Part shown: in pieces, positions 56,738 through 64,000 of the stretch
Layout of the letters: each line of letters starts with the position of its first letter
Numbering within the stretch: position 1 is the first letter of the stretch
Assembly: GCF_009017415.1 (NCBI RefSeq)
Contig: NC_092409.1
Location: forward strand, 6,076,001-6,140,000
Reading direction: 5' to 3'
DNA: 64,000 nt
Source of the DNA: Aspergillus flavus
Taxonomy: Eukaryota; Ascomycota; Eurotiomycetes; Eurotiales; Aspergillaceae
Notes under the pieces: generated by a model
What the model was told of the DNA's origin: nothing
The model's database searches: none
Seen by the model: the letters and a program-made list of their open reading frames with translations, nothing else
Translations under genes and position numbers: made by a program

Positions 56738-59700
56738 ATGACAGCTCAAGGGGATTCTCCCACGCCAACAAGGGATGGGACATCCGTTGCATCCGTAGAG
56801 GAAAAGCCGCCAAAGGCAGACACAAACAAGTCCACCAGTACACCAGAACATGCGGGTGGCTTGAGGAGCTATATCAGGATCTTCTCGTATGCTGATACTG
56901 TGGGCTGGGTGCTCAATGTCCTCGCCTTGATCGGAGCTATCGGTGCAGGCAGCGCTTTGCCACTGATGGATGTACTGTTTGGGAAAATGATCACGAACTT
57001 CAATAACTTCGCAACCGGTTCAGACTCCCCAGATCAGTTTCGGTCAGAACTGAATAAGTTCACGTAAGTGGTATCCAGTCCAGTGACACGTGTTTAAGAC
57101 AGTGCTTGATATCAATAACCTTCTATAGGCTTTACTTTGTCTATCTTTTTATCGGCAAGTTTGTGCTAGTATATGCATGGACTGTATGTCTCACACCTTC
57201 TTTTGAGCGTGACCCGTGTTAATAGGCTTACTTCTCATTCGTAGTTATCATTGTCTGTCTCCGCTGTGCGAACTACCAAGTCCCTACGAATTGCCTTCTT
57301 GACGCACCTGCTGCGACAAGACATTGGCTTCTTCGATAGAAACGAGAGTGGCTCTTCCGTTGTGCAACTGACGACTAATGCCAACCTGGTTAATCAAGGA
57401 ATCTCCGAGAAGCTGGGCTTCGCGGTGCAGGGTACAGCTACCTTCGTGGCGGCATTCATCGTAGCCTTTGTGGTGCAGTGGAAACTAACTCTGATTACAA
57501 TCTGTATCGCCCCTGCCATCCTGATTGTGACATCCGTCTGTGCCGGTATACTCGTTAAACAGGAAAACCGAATTCTCCACGTGAACTCCATCGCCGGGTC
57601 TCTGGCTGAAGAGGTCCTCGCCAGCATGAAGACCGTGCATGCCTTTTCCGCCTTTTCCAAGTTGACGAGCAAATACGATGACCACGCAAAGGAAGCAAAA
57701 CGTCTGGGCCTCACCCAATCTCTTAACATGGCCATATTATACTCGGCGGAATTTTTCTGTGTCTATGCTGGATATGGCCTGGCCTTCTGGCAGGGAGTCC
57801 GCATGTATGCGAGGGGTGAGATTAATGAGCCCGGAAAAATCATCACGTAGGTGTTTCTAGTATCTTTAGCTTGTTCGATATCCTTTGCTGACTGCTCTCT
57901 TCTCGGATGTTTTGCTAGCGTGATCTTTGCTGTCATCCTAGCTGCAACGGCAATGACACAGATCGCACCGCAGATTATTCAAGTCACCAAGGCAGCGTCG
58001 GCCGCGCAAAGTATGTGGGAAGTGATTGATCGTGATTCGCCAATTGATGGGCTGTCTCTGGATGGTCAACGGCCTGACAAGTGTGAGGGCAATATTGAAT
58101 TCTCGAATGTCTCCTTTTCGTATCCCACCCGGCCCCAGATCCCAGTTCTCCATGATTTCACACTGTCAATCCCCGCCAACAAGACAACGGCGTTGGTTGG
58201 GCCTAGTGGCTCAGGTAAAAGTACAGTCACTGGACTGCTGGAGCGATGGTACAATACCCAGGATGGCATCATCACGCTTGACGGGGTTGACATACGACAA
58301 CTCAGCATCCAGTGGCTGAGGACTCACATTCGCATTGTTCAACAGGTACGAAGCAGCCTTCTACGCCCCACCTCTTTATCCATCTGTCTTATCATCTGAC
58401 TCTTATTTAGGAACCAACACTCTTCAATGCCACGATCTTTGAAAATGTAGCATATGGCCTAGCAGGAACGGATTATGCCAACGCGCCAAAGCAGGTCCAG
58501 ATTGAGCGGGTCATTACAGCTTGCAAGGCTGCTTACGCCCATGACTTCATTGAGACATTGCCCGAAGTATGGTCTCATCTCACTAGCCCTTGGATTTACT
58601 TATCAACTACTAACATCCTTTATAGAAGTACGACACCCAGGTCGGAGAGCGCGCCACAATGCTTTCCGGCGGCCAGAAGCAGCGTATTGCCGTTGCCCGA
58701 AGTATCGTTTCTGATCCCAAGGTGTTAATCCTCGACGAAGCTACAAGTGCATTGGACCCACAGGCCGAAAAGATTGTGCAACAAGCCTTGGACAACGTTT
58801 CCGCATCACGAACGACTATCACGATCGCACATAAGCTGTCGACGATCAGGAAGGCAGACCAAATTGTGGTCCTGTCGCAGGGGCAGATCGTTGAGAAGGG
58901 AACACATGAAGAACTCCAGGCTGCAGGAGGAACTTACCATCGCCTTATAAAGGCCCAGGATCTTGGTACCGTCGACAACGATGGGCCGCTGCCTGAGAAG
59001 GAAAGAAATGAAGGAAGCACTGGTATCACCCCGGCCATTTCCAGACAACAAGACCATAGCAAAGAAACCCAGCTTGTTGAAAGATTGAAGGCTCCGTCTG
59101 GACGTGGCCGTAGTCTGATTCGGTGTCTGGCTATACTGCTCCGGGAGCGCCGTGAACTGTGGTTTGAATTTATTGTCACATTGGTTACCTGCGTTGTGGG
59201 AGGTATGTGCACTCTTATCCTGTGATATGCTTGCCAATGTCAATCTAACGATGAATCTAGGAGCGACATATCCGATACTCGCATTCGTATTCGCGAAAGT
59301 TTTGGATGTCTTCCAAATACAACCCACAAGCAAGATGGTGGAAAAGGGTGATTTCTATGCCCTTATGTTTTTTGTACTTGCTCTTGTCATCTTGGTTGTC
59401 TATGGTGTTATGGGCTGGGTTACAAACGTAATTGCTCATGTAAGTGTCACCGAAATCCCACGTCTAATAGCTCTTCTCACGATCAAGCAGTGCGTTGTGT
59501 ATACGTATCGTCTCGAGATGTTCCGCGACTACATCCGGCAAGACATGACGTTTTATGACCAGCCCCAACATACGACTGGCTCTCTTGTCTCTGATCTCTC
59601 TACAAAACCTAATAGCTTACAAGAGCTGCTTAGTTTCAACGTTGGAATCATCATCGTTGCCCTGGTGAACATCACCGCCAGCTCTATACTCTCTATAGCG

Positions 59701-61154
59701 GTTGGATGGAAACTGGGATTGGCTGTACTCGCAGGAGCTATGATTCCAATGGTATTCTGTGGCTACCTTAGGATTCGCCTGGAATTTCGACTGGACGATG
59801 CTACTTCGCATCGTTTTTCTGAAAGTGCAGCATTGGCTGGTGAGGCGATGTCTGCGATTCGCACCGTTGCATCGTTGGCAATCGAACGGGTGATCTTAGA
59901 GAAGTACACTACCAAGTTAGCAGGTATTGAGCGAAAGTCCATCAAGTCGTTAACTTGGACGATGTTCTGGCTAGCCCTTACACAGTCCCTCTCATTACTC
60001 TCTGAGGCATTGAGTTTCTGGTATGTATTTGCATTACTGTGATGCTTCCTCCCATATATCTAACCCCTGCATAGGTATGGAGGTCGCCTGTTATCGACAG
60101 GAGAGTACTCCAGCACGCGATTATACATCGTCGTCATCGGAGCTATACTCTCCGGTGAAGCCGCCGCGTCATTCTTCATGTTTAGCACCAGTAGGTCTTC
60201 TAAGAGAAACCTTCCCTGCCTCAACTGACAGTGAGCAGGCTTTACCAAATCTCAGGGAGCATGCAACTACATCCTCTGGCTCCGTTCTCTGCAACCTGAT
60301 GTCCAAGATGGACCGTCCGACAATGGGTCCGGAGAATCAAACGATACGGCTGCCCGTGTGGAGTTACAGGACGTAGCATTCCGGTATCCTACTCGGCCTA
60401 CCCGGCCGGTGTTAAACGATATCAATGTTGAGGTAAGGACCAACTTTCGCGTGAAAGGTCTGGAGCATATTTTGCTAATGGGGTTTATTAGATTAACCCT
60501 GGCCAATTCGTGGCCTTTGTCGGACCCTCCGGCCATGGAAAATCCAGCCTCATCTCGCTTTTAGAGCGATATTATAATCCAACATCTGGAAGCATCCAAC
60601 TTGACGGTTCAGATATCCGCGACATGTCGCTCGCTTCGTACCGCAGCCATTTATCCCTTGTCCAACAAGAACCGGTCCTTTACCAAGGGACCATCCGTGA
60701 AAATATCGCATTAGGCCTTAAGGAAGAGGCGACCGAGGAACGGATCTACGAGGCCTGTCGCCAGGCGAATATCTTTGATTTCGTTTCCTCCCTGCCAGAT
60801 GGACTAGCGACATCATGTGGCTCGCGAGGAAGTCTTTTCTCCGGTGGTCAGCGACAGCGTATTGCAATCGCAAGGGCGCTTATCCGCCGACCCCGTCTGC
60901 TGTTGTTGGATGAGGCTACGTCTGCGTTGGATACCGAGAGTGAGAGAATTGTGCAGGAGGCCTTGGATCAGGCTAAGGATGGCCGGACGACCGTTGCGAT
61001 CGCACACCGATTGTCAACTATCAAGCATTCGGATCGCATCTTCGTGCTGGTCGGGGGTCGGGTTCGGGAGCAGGGGACTCATGAGGAGCTGCTCCAGCGC
61101 CGGGGGATTTACTATGAGATGTGTCTGGGGCAGGCCTTGGATAAAGCAGCCTAA
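56738..61154 (+). CDS. Full-length ABC transporter, ABCB/MDR type
   Basis: Eleven exons: 56738-57063, 57129-57183, 57245-57846, 57919-58345, 58411-58566, 58626-59202, 59261-59439, 59491-60020, 60075-60190, 60239-60432, 60492-61154. They encode 1274 residues in the order TMD-NBD-TMD-NBD, the length of fungal P-glycoprotein relatives. NBD1 has Walker [11 protein letters not shown]-loop VQQEP, signature LSGGQKQR and Walker [16 protein letters not shown]2 has Walker [11 protein letters not shown]-loop VQQEP, signature FSGGQRQR and Walker [13 protein letters not shown]. Both TMDs have the usual blocks ([16 protein letters not shown]-like [20 protein letters not shown]). It should be an ATP-driven exporter of hydrophobic compounds at the plasma membrane. 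Every exon junction keeps phase; intron 7 (51 bp, 59440-59490) has no stop and is easily read through. Substrates unknown. Confidence 0.95.
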
Positions 61155-61625
61155 TCTTGACCGCGAGTGAAGGGAATATTGTATATATGATCGGTACGAA
61201 ACATACCGAAAGCTAGAGTACTATACTCGTCATGTAATAGTAATGTAAAGTAATCTCCAATCTAGAATGTCCCCATTGAAAGCAAAAAAAATTTAAACCC
61301 TAGGATGTCTACAGCTTCGCTCCAAGAAAGAATGCTTCGTGATACATGACTTTCCATGGCTTGGATGCCTGATAAGGATGGACATGCTGTACATGGTAAT
61401 ATTTGATCTTGCTACGGTTTCTTTGTCACTCTATTTCGCAGTCATTGTCTGCCGAAGAGCGTTGTGAAGCCATGAGAACCTTTGTATGAGCTTGTCTCCA
61501 CAAAGGCTTTCATCTCGTACCGGTAGACTCTAGATAGTCAATTAATTCAATGACAATTTTTATTTCTCTTTCGTGCAGTTTTGTACACCTGTGTTATCTT
61601 TTGCAACCATAGCACTGACATTAAT
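61155..61625. other. Intergenic, convergent
   Basis: 471 bp between the 3' ends of the ABC transporter (plus) and the dehydrogenase (minus). Contains an AAAAAAAATTTAAA stretch near 61285. No gene seen. Confidence 0.5.
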
Positions 61626-62648
61626 TCAATTGTCCTTGATCCTCAAAACATATTTCAGCGCACTGGCCTTTCCTTCCTTGAGATTGGTCAATGCTATCTG
61701 AACACCCTGAAGACCACCAGGGACGAGCTCAAGCGGATGAGTCGTGAGCCAGCCTTCTCTAAGGCCAAGAGTGAAGAACCTCGACCAGACATAAGCAAAT
61801 TCCTTCTCATCCCTGTGAGCCCTCCCAACATCAGTGAATTCAACCCGTATCTTCTCAGGACACTCCTCCGGCCCCACAGGACTGACAACAGACATGGCGC
61901 CGCAGTCAGGGTCCAGTACCTGGCTAACCACACTGAAACTGGCCTTCTCACTGACAGCATCCAAAGCATAACGCAACTGCTTTGAGGCTTTCCGAATAGC
62001 AGCGACCACGGCCGATTCACCTTCACGATAATCAATGACCACGTCACCCTTGCTCTTGTCTAAGTGGCTGCGAACGAAATCTTTTCCTCGTCCGGCCACG
62101 CAAATGATAGGATGAATATCGGCTTTCTGTAGCAGCTTGATAGCGAATGTTCCCACAGCACTTGCAGCACCGTAAATCAGTACACCGCCCTCTGGCTTCT
62201 GGGACCACGTCTTTTCCTTGAACCACGGTTCCGGCAACCCCAGGCGCGAGAAAAGTGCTAACGACGCGGTCATAGCAGCCAGGGGAACTGTGGCAGCTTG
62301 TTCGAAGGAAATGTTATCTGGAATGTGGAACGTGGCGTAGTCTTCCCCGATGGCATATTCGGCATAGCTGCCATGTGGAGCTGTATAGTCGTGATACGCC
62401 GCGACTCGATCTCCGACTTGGAATCCCGAGACTCCCTCGCCGACCTCATGAACATATCCGGCGATATCGTCTCCCGTATTTGCGCCATTGAAGTTTTCCA
62501 TCCAAGCTGGGAATTTCCAATCTTTAGGGTTCGTGCCAGTTGCGACAACTTTTATAAGTATTTGACCGGCTCCGGGCTTGGGGATGGGCACGTTGTGAAC
62601 ACGGACTTCCACCGTGTCATTTCGGACAAATACTTGCGCTTCCTCCAT
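61626..62648 (-). CDS. Quinone oxidoreductase / enoyl-reductase-like MDR dehydrogenase
   Basis: An intronless 340-residue frame of the medium-chain dehydrogenase/reductase superfamily. Seen: the GroES-like N-terminal fold (KVVATGTNPKDWKFPAW, GDDIAGYVHEVGEGVSGFQVGDRV), then YAEYAIGEDYATFHIPDNIS, FEQAATVPLAAMTASLALF, the nucleotide-binding motif VLIYGAASAVGTFAIKLLQ (AxxGxxG), VIDYREGE, and the C-terminal LKEGKASALKYVLRI. Zinc-ligand Cys/His residues of true alcohol dehydrogenases are absent, so it belongs to the zinc-free, NADPH-dependent quinone-reductase/trans-enoyl-reductase branch. Such enzymes act in detoxification or as stand-alone partners of polyketide synthases; no synthase is in the window. 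A location next to two efflux pumps slightly favours detoxification. Confidence 0.93.
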   Translation of the reverse strand: MEEAQVFVRNDTVEVRVHNVPIPKPGAGQILIKVVATGTNPKDWKFPAWMENFNGANTGDDIAGYVHEVGEGVSGFQVGDRVAAYHDYTAPHGSYAEYAIGEDYATFHIPDNISFEQAATVPLAAMTASLALFSRLGLPEPWFKEKTWSQKPEGGVLIYGAASAVGTFAIKLLQKADIHPIICVAGRGKDFVRSHLDKSKGDVVIDYREGESAVVAAIRKASKQLRYALDAVSEKASFSVVSQVLDPDCGAMSVVSPVGPEECPEKIRVEFTDVGRAHRDEKEFAYVWSRFFTLGLREGWLTTHPLELVPGGLQGVQIALTNLKEGKASALKYVLRIKDN

Positions 62649-63766
62649 TTTGATAATTGAATGATATAGCTGAGCCGTGTGTTAGCTGGGTAGGACGTAT
62701 GGATAGATGGGTCTCGTAAATACCTTTTCTTATATGGCGGAAGTACCGGAGTGATCAGATTATGATTATATGAATTGTTCCTAAGCTAATCGATTAGGTT
62801 TGTCAGCGACGGAACCCAGAGTCAATTGTTATGGTAGGATACATCGACTTTTCGGAATTCCTCCATTGCAGAAGCGGTAGTATAATCCGCCAAGCGTGGA
62901 TTCGCCGTTCGATCTCGACCTACATTACCTAACATTTCACCATTCTCCACACCCTCTGAGCATGATAATTGGAGAGAGGTTGCCGACTCGGCGAACCACA
63001 ACGTCTCCCTTGGCGGGGAAGATCCACTACCGGGCACCTCGGTTATTTTGCATGATGAGGTTGGAGGGTCAAGTCAGCGCGGGTTTATATGGTAGGCTGT
63101 TGGTGACTATGTGGTCATAGGAATTCCATTATGCGTACCTCTGAAGGGAGGGCGAGTAAGGATGAGATAGCATCTAAAGGCAGACGTTGTTTCTAACGCC
63201 GATATATGAACAGTTATAAATCATCAAGGAGTATTGTTGTTTGTCCATGTCAAGAATATTCTAATCCTTTTATAGCTGATGTTCGTTGTAGTCATAGTGA
63301 TACTGTCCAATCGCCACATTTTAACGCCACTATAGCGAAGCTTACTAGATGTAGGAGTTGCTGGAAGGTATAAGACAATTGTCGTTTGTAGAAGATAAGC
63401 AAGATACCATTGAATTACGGAAGAATTATGGCATGTCCATCCGTTGTGTTATACGGAACTGTTGAGGAGTAGGCAATTCTATCCAACGAATCATAATTAC
63501 CATTCGGATGGGAAAATAAAGAGACGCTTACTTCTAGATGATTGGTGTTCTATCGAACAAGCCAAATGCGTTAGTTAAACCGAGAAGCTTGGATTTTATT
63601 AGTGACTGAAACACGACTATTCAGATAGAGCATGCATGTAGAATCCCTGAGCTATCCAGCACTTATCGATGAGTAATGTAGGGACATTGTACCATAGACT
63701 GTCGTATCGCCCAGTATTTCTGACGATATAAGAACTTGGTCAACCAGCGAATAAGCTGCCGTGGTT
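62649..63766. other. Intergenic
   Basis: 1.1 kb upstream of the dehydrogenase and downstream of the deaminase. AT-rich right half; short frames on both strands at 62.8-63.1 kb without family features. No gene seen. Confidence 0.45.
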
Positions 63767-64000
63767 TTATAGAGCTTGTTTCTGATATTCCTGTAATTCC
63801 GCCAGGATTTCCCTTTTCACATCCGCAGAAGCCCAGCATATATCAATCGCATACCTCTGTAGCGCTACGAAATCATCATCGGTAAAATGGCATAATTCAC
63901 GCAGCATGTGGAGACTATTGTTCAGCCAGACGTCTTCCATATAAGCTGGGTCGTCACTTCCGATCGCAATCTTTATACCCGCGTCGTGGATAATACGGAT
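63767..64000 (-). CDS. Adenosine/adenine deaminase-family protein, 3' end
   Basis: The last 77 codons of a minus-strand gene that runs out of the window at 64000; stop TAA at 63767-63769. The frame opens with RIIHDAGIKIAIGSDDPAYM, in which SDDP carries the metal-binding Asp and the following Asp of the adenosine-deaminase active site, followed by EDVWLNNSLHMLREL and a helical tail. This block is characteristic of metal-dependent adenosine/adenine deaminases (TIM barrel, Zn2+), which convert adenosine to inosine or adenine to hypoxanthine. The relation to yeast adenine deaminase Aah1-type enzymes is likely, but the specificity residues lie outside the window. Confidence 0.85.
   Translation of the reverse strand: MRIIHDAGIKIAIGSDDPAYMEDVWLNNSLHMLRELCHFTDDDFVALQRYAIDICWASADVKREILAELQEYQKQAL

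Noticed and set aside
1..64000. CRISPR arrays, insertion sequences, LTR elements, rRNA
   Set aside because: No regularly spaced repeats, transposase, reverse transcriptase or rRNA-like sequence was seen on reading both strands; a repeat search would be needed to exclude short degenerate elements.

Overview
The window is nuclear DNA of a filamentous ascomycete, most likely Aspergillus or a close Eurotiales relative. The protein genes carry short introns (about 48-90 nt, one of 166 nt) with GT...AG borders and CTAAC/CTGAC-like branch sites. There is a clear homologue of the Aspergillus conidial cell-wall protein PhiA, a Zn2Cys6 regulator, fungal OPT/MFS/ABC transporters and a nuclear tRNA-Ala(CGC). 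Exon structures were worked out by hand from splice signals, reading phase and family knowledge. No search was run.

Layout. 1-7.2 kb: no supportable gene. 7.2-8.5 kb: D-2-hydroxyacid dehydrogenase. 9.1-9.3 kb: a bacterial-type HPr phosphocarrier protein on the minus strand. 10.7-14.0 kb: a 1004-residue eukaryotic-type nitrate reductase with an exact NirA motif beside a GATA site upstream. 14.4-24.2 kb: a dense run of small-molecule genes (isochorismatase-like hydrolase, GNAT acetyltransferase, TetX-like FAD monooxygenase, a frameshifted MFS transporter, dienelactone hydrolase, Zn2Cys6 regulator). 25.5-29.7 kb: an XIP-type aquaporin and a 10-exon oligopeptide transporter. 29.7-43.3 kb: gene-poor, with a broken gene of a fungal conserved family, a 76-residue membrane protein, a small secreted protein, phiA and tRNA-Ala. 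43.3-44.8 kb: F-box protein. 46.2-51.7 kb: the molybdenum cluster. 52.6-62.6 kb: DHA2 MFS transporter, full ABCB transporter and a quinone-reductase-like dehydrogenase. 63.8-64.0 kb: the 3' end of an adenosine/adenine deaminase-family gene.

The main observation is the block at 46.2-51.7 kb. It holds a stand-alone MobA (molybdenum cofactor guanylyltransferase, convergent with its neighbour), a stand-alone bacterial-type MoeA, and, divergent from MoeA across a 248-bp spacer, a DMSO-reductase-family molybdopterin oxidoreductase of 990 residues. Eukaryotic molybdenum enzymes normally carry plain Mo-molybdopterin, made in fungi with a gephyrin-like MoeA-MogA fusion (CnxE), and do not need MobA. 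The three genes together look like an imported, intron-bearing prokaryotic module for making and using bis-MGD cofactor in a fungus. A second prokaryote-like gene, HPr, sits 37 kb away, and a conventional nitrate reductase of the unrelated sulfite-oxidase fold is divergent from it.
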